From Mycteria americana (Eukaryota > Chordata > Aves > Ciconiiformes > Ciconiidae), in the NCBI RefSeq assembly GCF_035582795.1, contig NC_134396.1, positions 32,779,683 to 32,843,682 on the forward strand: 64,000 nt of DNA, read 5' to 3'. Positions 12,274 through 21,833 of the stretch are shown here, in pieces (within the stretch, counting starts at the first letter, position 1; each line of letters begins with the position of its first letter). Made by a program: the position numbers and the translations under genes. Under the pieces are notes generated by a model. That model ran no database searches, was not told the DNA's origin, and saw only the letters and a list, made by a program, of their open reading frames with translations.

Positions 12274-14778
12274 TGTCTATAATCATTCAGGAGCCCTAAT
12301 TCTGTTGAAGCTCACTAAACACTCAAAGGAGAGGAAGGTTGTTTAAAAAGAGCAGCTATTGACAAGGGGGGGAGGGTAGTATTTAAACTTAGGTACAAAC
12401 AACTGTGGTACATCTTACTTGGCAAAGAGTAAGAATGTAGGTTCAGACCCCACTCCCTGCCCCCCCAACTTGGAGGCTAGTATATATGCCTAAAATAAAT
12501 GGCTAACTCCCACAGCACTGCCAGTCACAGTTTTAATACAGTGGTATTAAAATGCTTTGAGAAAAAGAGTCTGTCTTCTATAATGTCTAAACACGAGCCA
12601 TTCATAAAGCTGCTGTCATTTGCTCTTTCAGTTTAAAGTGACAAACAGCTACGAATGGTATACCCATCTTCCAAGAAAGAAATATGATTGCTTCACATGA
12701 CACTGATCGTCCTTTAATGTTGGGCTGTTAGACTGAGATGTTTTTAACTTGTAAACACACATGCTGTTCCTGGAAGAGTCTTCCTCTGTCCTGAACAAGT
12801 TTAGCAGATGATGGGGAACTTTTTTTAGTTGGGGAACAAAAAGGAACATATAAACAAATGAGTAAATGAAAGCAGCTAGGTGACTAAAAACTGTTCAGTG
12901 ATCTTCAATCTGTGAAATACCTGCCTAGCTAGTGTTATGGTTGTGTGATACTGTGTTCCACAGGATTCTGTGCAAACTCGCTCACAGGTGTTGCTGTTAA
13001 ACCTGAAATTTGAAGTATAATGATGAGTTTCCTGTGGTGTTTCCAACCTGTTGCTGTAAGGCTTATGAGCTGCCAGGTGACTTGGTTAGTTGTGGTGCAT
13101 AAGGATACCATGACTATCTTCCTGGTACTTAGCCCTTTGAAAACATGCTTCTGATAATCAGTTGCTCTGCCATGTGTTTTGGAAGGTCATTATTCACAAG
13201 TGTAAGGGCATGTCTTAGACACTTGCTTGTATTTGTCATGTCTCTTAGTCACTCAAAGGATACTTAAGGATTTGACTGTGTCTGGTGTCTATAATGAGTC
13301 AAAATGCATGTCGGTTTCTCGGTGTTCCTAGGCAGCTCTACAGTATCACCTGATGCCTATGCTTGAAGGAGGAAATGCACAGCAAATAAGGAAATTGGTT
13401 TGTTTCAGGTATCCAGGTGTGTTAAGTAGAAATGACTCAGTAAGAAAAGGAACTTTGCTCTCTGTATAGATGTGTGATTTTTATGTTTGTTTTATTAGTT
13501 TCTCAGCCAGCCAAACAATGAAAATGCATTTTTTCACAAATGACCTATTACTGACTCCCTTGATCTTTTTTGTAATTAAACTTAAACACCCAGGAAATTT
13601 GATGGACTCTGGTCTGATTCAAGAGACACAAAGGGCTCTGGCAGTACACCTGAAAGCACCTGGATGCCATTGGAATCAATAAATTACAAACCCAGTTAAC
13701 TGAGGGGAACAGTTAGAAAACCTGAGCTGGAGAAATAATGAGAGTGACTACCTGTGGAACTGTTAGAACATAGTCCCAGGAGCAAAGTTCTCTCAGAGAG
13801 TGTGGTGAGGATTAGTTATCACCACGGTGAGGTCGATATCTAACAGAAGAGAGTTTTAAGTGCCATTTCACAGCCCTGCGTTACCCCTTAATCTACTGTA
13901 AACACTTCAGCAGAATGTGCTTCAGCCTTTAAATTGCCCATTGTAGTAGTAATTTAGTGATGGCCAAAGAAGGACTAGGGTTGGGGTGGGGTGTTTTTTT
14001 CTTTTTTTGCTCAGCTGAAGAAAATACAGAGACACTTTCTGCTTGAAAGGGCACATCAGCACAACGAAACAGAACCAAGGACCGATTTCTGACTTGTATA
14101 AAGAATTTAATTCAGCGGAAGAAGCAAGTCTGGGCATGTGGGATGCAAAATAGCAGAGCATCAGCAGCCTGTGATTTAAATGAAATGAAAATAGAGGTGT
14201 AAAACTTAAAGATGGCAGTACTGAAATAAATGCAAGAATCACCCACCTACAGTGGCAACCCAAAACACTGCAGCTTGACTGCTTATTTGTGTAGGTACAA
14301 ATCTGTACCACTTAAAAAAAAAGTGTCAATTACTGAAATTACTAGAGTCACAGCTTCCTGAAGAAGCTGTGTCTCAGTCTCGCCTTCTGTACTAGATGGT
14401 AAGATCTAGATGACAAATTTTTTTTTAATGCCAATTTCATTTCAGTGTGTGTTTCTCTCCTGTAAGCTTGTGGCCAGTATAGTAGCAATGTTGGAAGTTG
14501 GGTTTCTCAGGTGAGTGTTACTTTGGCTCAAGCCCCTCTAAGGAAGATATCTGTATCTCTACTAAACCTCCTTGTAGTCCTAGCTTTTTCCTTCCTGTAT
14601 TAACAACCAGCTTACAGCATTTATTCCCAAGCAGCAATAAGCCTGGTTATCACAAACTGAGGTTTATTTATTATGGAGACAAAATAAAAAATAAATAATA
14701 AATAGGATAATTATATCTACTCTTGCACCTGACTACAAGCATGCAGGGTAGACTATATTGTGTAACTAGTCCTGACCC

Positions 14779-14782
14779 AAGT
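14779..14782. repeat. Target-site duplication AAGT (left)
   Basis: Matches AAGT at 21830-21833 directly outside the 3'LTR. Confidence 0.9.
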
Positions 14783-15177
14783 TGTAGTCTAACTGTGCAG
14801 TCTAACAGGAGCTGGTGGAAGCCCAGGACTTATGTGAAGCTGATAAGGGGGATTCAGGCTGGAACGCGGAACGTCTAAACAAGAATTACTGTCCTTGGGA
14901 GAAAAGCATGTCCTGGAGAAATATGTAAGCTAAGTAAGCTGTTTTGGGAACCATCTGAAACAACTAGTAGAAGTGTGATAAGAAGCACCCTCACGCGAAC
15001 TATCCTCATGATAATACTAAAAGTCACATCCCTCGAGCTGGAGGCCCCGGCCCAAGCAGAGACCCCTCACCGCTGGGCATGCACAGAATATTACAGTAGC
15101 ACTGTAGCTTTAAGCTGAAATAAGAGAAATGTAGACCAATAGAAAACTGCTACTTATGCATATGTATAACTAGACCA

Positions 15178-15183
15178 TATAAA
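15178..15183 (+). promoter_or_regulatory. TATA box of 5' LTR
   Basis: TATAAA about 40 bp after a CCAAT motif and about 80 bp before AATAAA, in the expected U3 position. Altered in the 3'LTR. Confidence 0.7.
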
Positions 15184-15258
15184 TATTGTACCTGCATGAC
15201 CGAACTTTTGCTAGCTTTGTGGAGCTACCACCTAGCACCCACCTCTGCGCAGACATGA

Positions 15259-15264
15259 AATAAA
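15259..15264 (+). terminator. Poly(A) signal of 5' LTR
   Basis: AATAAA in the R region, conserved at 21754-21759 in the 3'LTR, followed by a T/G-rich stretch. Confidence 0.75.
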
Positions 15265-15338
15265 ATACCTCTGCCCTGTGTGTATAGTGGCGTCTTGCAC
15301 ACCGGGTAAACGACCTCACACTTGTGGGACAACAGTTT

Positions 15339-15356
15339 TGGCGACCCAGATGGGAC
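15339..15356 (+). other. Retroviral primer binding site
   Basis: TGGCGACCCAGATGGGAC begins 4 nt after the 5'LTR and starts with the TGG that pairs with a tRNA CCA end. From memory the closest match is the 3' end of an arginine tRNA, with about three mismatches; the tRNA assignment is tentative. Confidence 0.75.
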
Positions 15357-15480
15357 TGCGCTGTCAGCCTCGCCCGGTTCATCTTGCCACATCCGACGGG
15401 GAGAAGGGACCTGAGTGGAGCCCAGCGCGCACCGACCTGTTGATCGGGGACTCCTTCAGCTCCTCTCCTGCAGTCGGGCA

Positions 15481-15486
15481 GTAAGT
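15481..15486 (+). other. Candidate proviral splice donor GTAAGT
   Basis: A perfect GTAAGT after CA in the leader, where the donor for a spliced envelope message normally lies. Use is not shown. Confidence 0.45.
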
Positions 15487-15741
15487 AACACAACAGTGCA
15501 ACGCTACTGAAAAGAGGTATTTTGGGGGGATATGAGAAAAGGGGGGTAAGGGCAAGATCTCTCGGGAAGCAGGCACCATCTGTTCTGTTCTGGGCTCTGC
15601 ATAAGACGGCATCAGGGAAGATAACGCGGCAGTAGCGTACTTCTGTTTGTTTCTACACACTGTTCTCTTCTGTTCTGATTAACGAAGGGAGACGTCCCTT
15701 GTTCTGGTTTGTGTAGAAACGCTGGTTTTTTCGGTACCGAT

Positions 15742-16920
15742 ATGGGTGCTGCTGCTTCCCAGGAGGCACCCCTTTGCTCTCCTCTAGGATGCATCCTGAA
15801 GAACTGGAATAAATTTGGGGGGGATCCCATGACTAAAAATAAGATAAAACGATTTTTAATCAACGGTGGCCACGATATCAATTGGAAGGTGGTGAAAAAT
15901 GGCCTGAGAATCCTTGAAATATAACACTATATTGCAATTAATGTTGAAAAATGGGATGAAATACCTTATGTGGGTATGGTTTTTTTGTTAAGAAATGTTT
16001 GGGATATTAGGAAGAAATGTGGTTTAGTGGATCCTAAACATCAGATTGGAATATATGCATTAAAAGTGAAAAAGGGAAAATAGTGTTGTATTGAATTGGA
16101 AAATTCGGAAGAGGATATTCAGCTGGTGGTGGCTCCCCCAAAACAGCTGGAACCCGATAGCTCAAGTGATAATGGAGTTGTGAGTCCTACCTCTAAAAGA
16201 ACAAGGGGACAGAAACAAATAATTCAAGCTCCCTCAGACAGGCTGTAGGGCCTGAAGGAACACTGGTGTATGTCCATGTGCCTTTTACTACTTCTGATTT
16301 ATTAAACTGGAAACAGGCAGTTGGATCCTATCGAAACAATCCAGAAGGAACGTATAGTACTGTTAAAACCGTAATGATGACTCATAATCCTAACTGGGGA
16401 GACGTATAGGCTCTCTTAGAATATTTATTTACCACTGAGGAGAGGAGAATGATTGTAGAGAAGGCTTGAGAGGGACTGATCCAACAACGGGGGTGGCTGT
16501 GTGGGTGTGTGTGTCCGTGTGTGCCTAATACCAACATGTACCTCCCAAAAGAGAGTCCGGAGTGGGATCCAAACACAAGTGAGGGATTACAGAGGGTAAA
16601 GGAATATCAAAAGTTAGTTTTGTTTGGGATTCAACATGGAGTGCAAAAGCCTAAGAATTTATCTAAACTATATGAAGCAAGGCAGGGGGAGATGGAAACC
16701 CCGTCAGCCTTCTACGAGAGACTGCGTGAAGTAGCTCGAAAATGGACAGATCTGGATCTGGAAGATGGTAGCAATTCAAAGTTATTTAACATACTGTTTA
16801 CCGGTCAAGTGGCAGCAGATTTAAGAAAGAAGTTACAAAAGGTAGAGGGTGCAGATGGAATGACAATCTCACAGTTACTGTCAGTCGCATATAAGGTGTA
16901 TAAAGTTTCAGCAGCCGATC
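15742..16920 (+). pseudogene. gag relic (matrix and capsid)
   Basis: The start encodes MGAAASQE, with a Gly-2 suited to myristoylation, followed by a matrix domain (KNWNKFGGDPMTKNKIKRF) that hits a stop at 15922-15924. Matrix continues with further breaks to about 16200. Capsid N-terminal sequence resumes near 16265 (VPFTTSDLLNWKQAVGSYR), with stops near 16407 and 16467. The capsid C-terminal domain is the longest intact part, from about 16537, including the major homology region (ARQGEMETPSAFYERLREVA). No nucleocapsid Cys-His box follows: the sequence passes straight from the capsid end into protease. The protein would have been the virion core precursor. Confidence 0.9.
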
Positions 16921-17250
16921 CTCTGGTTCCAGTCAAGCTGGGGAATGAAATAATAGATTTTTTTAATTGATAGCGGAGCCACACATTCTGTAGTAACTAG
17001 TTGTAGGGGACCCTTAAGTGATCACTAAAATAAGCGTTGTTGGTGCAACAGGGAAAAAGTCTTTAAGGCCATTTTTACAGCCTGTTGAATGTTCAATTGG
17101 AAATACTAAATTAACTCATGAATTACTTTATATGCCAGAATGCCCCTTACCATTGCTTGGATGGGATTTACTTTGTAAACTGAATGCACAACTAACTTTT
17201 TCTGAAGACCCTGTTCAGTTGCATATTCCTCCAGAGACTGCCTGGAAAGC
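16921..17250 (+). pseudogene. Retroviral aspartic protease relic
   Basis: PLVPVKLGNEIIDF leads into the catalytic DSGAT motif (16969-16983), but a frame break lies in the run of seven T just before it. The DSGAT frame ends at a stop near 17026, and the flap and C-terminal part (LLYMPECPLPLLGWDLL) continue in another frame from 17018. The catalytic Asp is present but the reading frame is not continuous. Confidence 0.88.
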
Positions 17251-17311
17251 CCAGCTATGTTTGTTAACCGAGAAAGATCCTAATGAAGAAATGAATATTC
17301 CAGAGGAAGTA

Positions 17312-18245
17312 CCGATTGCGGTGACACCTCTAGTATGGGCATCGAAGATACTCAGACAAGCAAAGAATGCGACCCCGGTAAAGACTGAACTGAAACCAGA
17401 AGCTCAACTGGTAAGAAAGAAACAATACTGCATTAAGCTGGAGGCCCGAAAAGGATTAGAACCTATAATAAGCTCTTTTTTAAAACATGGATTGTTACAG
17501 GAGTGTCAATCAGAGTGTAATACTCCCATCCTACCTGTAAAGAAGCCCCATTCTTCTGAATATAAGCTGGTACAGGACTTACAAGAAATTAATGCAAGGA
17601 CAGTAGATGTCCACCCTGTGGTTCCAAACCCATATACCCTCCTTACTACAATCCCTAACTAATACTTATTTCACAGTATTAGATTTAAAGAACACCTTCT
17701 TCTGTATACCTGTGGATGAGCAGAGCCAGACCATCTTCACCTTTGAATGGGAGAATGCAGCTATAGGACGAAAGACACAACTCTGCTGGACTGTCCTTCC
17801 CCAGGGATTCAAGAACAGCCCTACCTTGTTTGGTAACGTGCTAGCCAAAGCATTGGAACTATGGCAAAATGAACATGATGCTGTAACATTGTTGCAATAT
17901 GTTGGTGATTTACTAATTGGTTCTGGCAGTTATGAGGCATGTCTGGAAGCCACCATCAGTTTGCTTAACTTTCTGGGCTCAGCAGGGTACCAAGTTTCTA
18001 AGAAAAAGGCTCAGATTGGGGAAAAAAAGGTCCAATATATGGGGTTTGAAATCACCAAAGGACAGAGAGAATTAAGTACAGAAAGAAAAGAGGCAATTTG
18101 TAGAATTGCTGTACCTACATCAAAGAAGCAATTAAGAGGATTTCTGGGAATGGCTGGATGGTGTCGCTTATGGATTCCCAATTTTGGACTACTTGCCAAA
18201 CCACTGTATGCTGCTGTGAAAAGACCTGAGGGGGTTCTGGAATAG
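17312..18245 (+). pseudogene. Reverse transcriptase relic
   Basis: The polymerase domain is recognisable: finger sequence (LVQDLQEINARTVDVHPVVP) in one frame up to 17662, then, after a frame change near 17650, palm sequence (FTVLDLKNTFFCIPVDEQSQ), LPQGFKNSPTLF, and the active-site box. That box reads YVGD where the family has Y-x-D-D, so one catalytic Asp is lost; the first catalytic Asp in LDLK is kept. Thumb sequence follows (KKQLRGFLGMAGWCRLWIPN). An in-frame TAG at 18243-18245 ends this stretch. Confidence 0.93.
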
Positions 18246-19240
18246 ACACCTGAATGTAGGAAGAGTTTTGATGAAATTAAAAGGAAACTCATGGAGGCTC
18301 CTGCTTTGGAACTCCCGAATTTGAGGAAACCCTTCCAATTATATGTGCATGAACAACAGCACGTGGCATTAGGAGTTTTGACACAAAAATTAGGGAGCTG
18401 GAAAAGACCAGTGGGATATTTTTTAAAGCAATTAGATGAGGTCAGTAAAGGCTGGCCCGCTTGTTTGAGGGCAGTAGCGGCAACTGCGACTTTGATTGAA
18501 GAGTCTCAGAAATTGACGTTAGGCCAACCGATTACTGTATTTGTACCTCATGCTGTGTCTTCTCTCCTTGAAAATAAAGGGCATCATTGGATCTCCCCAA
18601 GCAGGTTAGCTAAATATCAAGCGGTGCTGCTGGAACAAGATGAGGTTGTAATCTCCCTGACCACTGCTCTAAATCCCGCGACTCTGCTCCCGATTTCTGA
18701 ATCCGGTGAATTGCATCATGACTGCTAAACCACCATGGAGCAAGTGTATTCTGGTAGGCCTGACCTGCGAGACAAACCCCTACCAAATGCAGAACTGGAG
18801 TTATTTACTGATGGAAGCAGCTTTATGTTGGAAGGGAGACGAAAAGCTGGATATGCAGTGGTAACACATACTCAGGCCTTAGAAGCTAAATCTTTGCCTG
18901 GTAATACATCTGCTCAAAAGGCAGAATTGGTTGCACTAACACGAGCTTTGGAGCTTAGTCAGGGAAAAAGAGTCAATGTTTACACAGATGCTAAGTATGC
19001 CCTCGGAGTAGTGCACGCACATGGGGCAGCTTGGAAAGAAAGAGGACTATTGAGTTCACACGGGACTCCCATCAAATATGGAACAGAAATAATGAAGCTC
19101 TTACAGGAAGTCCTTCAACCGAAGGAGGTTGCTATAGTGCATTGTAAAGTGCATCAGAAGGGAAACAATGAAATCACGAAGGGAAATCGAAAAGCAGACC
19201 AGTTAGCAAAAGAAGCAGCATTACAGAAATCAAAATTTGA
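18246..19240 (+). pseudogene. RT connection and RNase H relic
   Basis: The same frame as the RT palm continues past the TAG, through the connection domain, to an in-frame TAA at 18726-18728 and then RNase H. RNase H catalytic acidic residues are visible: Asp in FTDGSS, Glu in AQKAELVAL, Asp in VYTDAKYAL and Asp in NRKADQLAKEA. This is the best preserved domain of the provirus, with no break from 18735 to 19574. Confidence 0.92.
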
Positions 19241-19329
19241 AGGAGCTTTAATTCCAGTACCCCATTTGGAATTATCACCCCCACAATATACTGAGAAGGA
19301 AAATCAATTGGCAGAGCAATTAGATTGTT

Positions 19330-20417
19330 CAAAAAATGATCAGGGTTGGGGGGTGACACCACTGAAGCAATTATTAATTTCTGAAAAGATTATGGAAATT
19401 CTACTCGACAAACTGCACCAAGAAACACACTCGGGAGCAGATGCATTAGTACTAATTGCCAAAAGACACATCATTGGGCCAAGAATGCAAAGCCTAGCAG
19501 ATATAACAGTTAAAAAGTGTGCTGTTGCGCCAATAACCCAAAAATTGCAAAGAAAATCATGGGAGGAATCGTAAAACAAGGAATAACTCCTGGGGAATAC
19601 TGGCAAATAGATTTTACAGAATTGCCAAGGTGTAATCTGTATAAATATTTATTGGTAATGGTAGACACCTTTTCTGGTTGGTCCAAAGCTTTCCCTTGTC
19701 GCACTAACGAGGCTAGGGAAGTGATTAAAATTTTATTGAAAGAAATTATCCCCAGATTTGGTATTCCAGAAGGTATATCCTCCAATAACGGACCCCACTT
19801 TATTGCAGAAATAGTGCAGGGAGTTTCTAGATTTCTAGACATTAAATGGGATTTGCATACCCCTTGGAGGCCACAGTCCAGTGACAAAGTAGAAAGAATG
19901 AATCAAACTCTAAAAAGACAGATTTCCACAGTGTGTCAGGAAACTCACATTGAAATGGGTAGATATTCTACCCATGGCATTAATGAAAGTATGAATTACA
20001 CCCAGAGTTAGGGAAGGTGTGAGTCGATTTGGGATCCTGTATGGGAAACCATATACCATCAATCATTTAACCACAAAGGGAGACCAAATGCATATAAAGG
20101 GACAGGCTGTAATTAAAGGGTATTTGATTTCTGTCTCGCAGACTTTATCCTCCCTGCATAGGTACGTAAACCAAAAGACTCCCATTCCCTTGGACACTCC
20201 AGTACACCCATTCCAACCAGGAGACATGGTCTACATACGAACCTGGAAGGATGAACCCTTGAAAGAAAAGTGGAAAGGACCTTATACAGTGCTATTAAAA
20301 ACTTATACAGTGGTAAAGGTGAATGGGATCAACTCCTGGATTCATTGTATCAGAGTAAAGAAGGCACCAGACCAGGACCACCAGACAAGTGGACCTCTAC
20401 GCCAAGTGGAGAACTGA
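19330..20417 (+). pseudogene. Integrase relic
   Basis: The N-terminal zinc domain shows HQETH and KC, then the frame changes around 19520 before CANNPK. The catalytic core is in the new frame: first Asp in YWQIDFTELP; the second acidic position reads SNNGPHF, with Asn where family members have Asp; Glu in DKVERMNQTLKRQ. The frame ends at 20009-20011, and the C-terminal DNA-binding domain ([15 protein letters not shown], then [10 protein letters not shown]) is in a third frame, 20019-20417. The GPY/F-type C-terminus fits gamma-like elements. Confidence 0.92.
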
Positions 20418-20535
20418 AACTCCAACTAACCAGGGACCGTTGAGGAGTTGTATCAAGGTTTTTCTTTTAGAAAACTATTATTGAAATTACTCCTAGGACA
20501 CTCTCAGGAAGTGTTATTAATTTAGCATAGTTATA

Positions 20536-21169
20536 ATGAAAATTGTATCTCTGACATTGATTAACCTAGCATTTACTTTTTGTAACAGAAATCTAGTCTT
20601 AAAACTTGTCCAATCCTTTGGAAGAATCCATAATGTCAGCAGTTTAATGGCCTGTTCACCATTACCTAAATCTGCAGCCGATCCCCTCAAGTGGGGAATT
20701 TTAATTTTAGATTTAAACTGAAACTTTCCTCAGTCTCCAAATTACCTCCTTTCAGAGTCAAATGTGCTTGTACCATCTAACAGGACAAGTAGAACTATTA
20801 GCGAATGCAGCCAGAACAGGATTACAAGATTTAAAACACTCAATTACAGGAAACTTCAAAGATGACATTGCAGAACAGGCTAACCTTAGATTTAATGTGA
20901 TTACATGAACATGGGGTATGTGGGTGCCTAAAACTGAAAAACAAAGGTTGTTGCATCCATATCCCAAATATAACTGAACATTTAGATCAACAAATAGATG
21001 AAATAAAAACCAGGGGCAAAATCAAGTAGAAATATTCAGGCCTTTAAACAAAATATTACAAAGTTTTGGATTCTCCCTAACTGGATGGTTGGCAAGTTTA
21101 CTTCAAACAATAATTATAATTGTACTCATCATTATAATAATCTGTATTGTTGTTAGTTGTGCCTCATAA
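20536..21169 (+). pseudogene. env relic (mostly transmembrane subunit)
   Basis: A short leader-like start at 20536 (MKIVSLTLINLAFTF) is followed within about 200 bp by transmembrane-subunit sequence, so nearly all of the surface subunit appears deleted. The relic has a heptad-like helix (GQVELLANAARTGLQDLKHS), a stop near 20908, a cysteine cluster (CLKLKNKGCC), and a C-terminal hydrophobic anchor rich in Ile/Val at about 21100-21160, ending at TAA 21167-21169. It is non-functional because of deletion, stops and frame changes. Confidence 0.8.
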
Positions 21170-21251
21170 TGTGTTAGATGACTAACTGTACAAGTTATTA
21201 ATGAGAACTAATAATTAGATGTATGAGGACTATGAAGAAAAGTCTTATAAT

Positions 21252-21266
21252 CTCAAAGGGGGGAAT
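21252..21266 (+). other. Polypurine tract
   Basis: ctcaaaggggggaat directly before the 3'LTR; plus-strand primer site of retroviral replication. It marks the left edge of the 3'LTR. Confidence 0.8.
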
Positions 21267-21829
21267 TGTAGTCCAACAGTGCAGTCTAACAGGAGCTGGT
21301 GGAAGGCCAGGACTTATGTGAAGCTGATAAGGGGGATTCAGGCTGGAACGCGGAATGTCTAAACAAGAATTACTGTCCTTGGGAGAAAAGCACATCCTGG
21401 AGAAATATGTAAGCTAAGTAAGCTGTTTTGGGAACCATCTGAAACAACTAGTAGAAGTGTGATAAGAAGCACCCTCACACAAACTATCCTCATTATAATA
21501 CCAGAAGTCACACGCCTCGAGCTGGAGACCCCGGCCCAAGCAGAGACCCCTCACCATTGGGCATGCACAGAATATTACAGTAGCACTGTAGATTTAAGTT
21601 GAAATAAGAGACATGTAGACCAGTAGAAAACTGCTTTGTGTAATTACTTGTGCATATGCATAACTAGACTGTATAACTACTGTACCTGTATGACCGAAGT
21701 GTGTGCTGGCTTTGTGGAGCTACCACCTAGCACCCACCTCTGCGCAGACATGAAATAAAATACCTCTGCCCTGTGTGTATAGTGGCGTCTTGCACACCGG
21801 GTAAATGACCTCACACTTGTGGGATGACA
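21267..21829 (+). repeat. 3' LTR (563 bp)
   Basis: Begins TGTAGTC and ends ACA, about 94% identical to the 5'LTR by eye. It carries a 10-bp insertion near 21636 relative to the 5' copy. The CCAAT box reads CCAGT and the TATA region is changed (GTATAACTA), while the poly(A) signal AATAAA at 21754-21759 is kept. Confidence 0.95.
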
Positions 21830-21833
21830 AAGT
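21830..21833. repeat. Target-site duplication AAGT (right)
   Basis: Copy of AAGT at 14779-14782; together they mark the insertion boundaries. Confidence 0.9.

Larger units (their letters stand above)
11106..14778. other. Intergenic interval between ZFAND5 and the provirus
   Basis: No gene recognised. It holds a 17-bp tandem duplication and a perfect hairpin near 11948-11994, an AT-rich patch at 12201-12273, and a 129-codon minus-strand open frame at 13922-14311 with no recognisable domain. The remainder is ordinary AT-rich DNA. Confidence 0.75.
14783..15334 (+). repeat. 5' LTR (552 bp)
   Basis: Begins TGTAGTC and ends ACA. Contains CCAAT at 15136-15140, a TATAAA box at 15178-15183 and the poly(A) signal AATAAA at 15259-15264, with a T/G-rich element (cctgtgtgtatagtgg) just after. 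The U3-R-U5 order is therefore readable: transcription would start near 15205 and cleavage would fall near 15280. Aligns end to end with the 3'LTR. Confidence 0.95.
15335..15741 (+). other. Proviral leader (packaging region)
   Basis: Non-coding leader between the primer binding site and the gag start. It includes a CA|GTAAGT candidate major splice donor at 15481 and a short hairpin near 15685-15700 (gggagacgtccc). Open frames on both strands here match nothing recognisable and are taken as chance. Confidence 0.7.
14783..21829 (+). mobile_element. Class I (gammaretrovirus-like) endogenous provirus, defective
   Basis: A 7.05-kb insertion bounded by TG...CA LTRs and flanked by the 4-bp direct repeat AAGT (14779-14782 and 21830-21833), the duplication size usual for gammaretroviruses. 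Order: 5'LTR, primer binding site, leader, gag, protease, reverse transcriptase, RNase H, integrase, env, polypurine tract, 3'LTR. A gamma-like origin is supported by a MGAAASQ matrix start, the capsid and protease content and the integrase C-terminal domain. All genes are broken by stops and frameshifts; the nucleocapsid and most of the surface envelope appear deleted. By eye the two LTRs differ at about 35 of 545 aligned bases (about 6%) plus one 10-bp indel, so the insertion is old but recognisable. It has the same orientation as ZFAND5 and lies 3.7 kb beyond its poly(A) signal. Confidence 0.96.

Noticed and set aside
13922..14311. 129-codon minus-strand open frame
   Set aside because: No domain, no splice context, and about the length expected by chance in 64 kb.
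19174..19887. Minus-strand open frames across the proviral pol region
   Set aside because: Shadows of the + strand RNase H and integrase relics.
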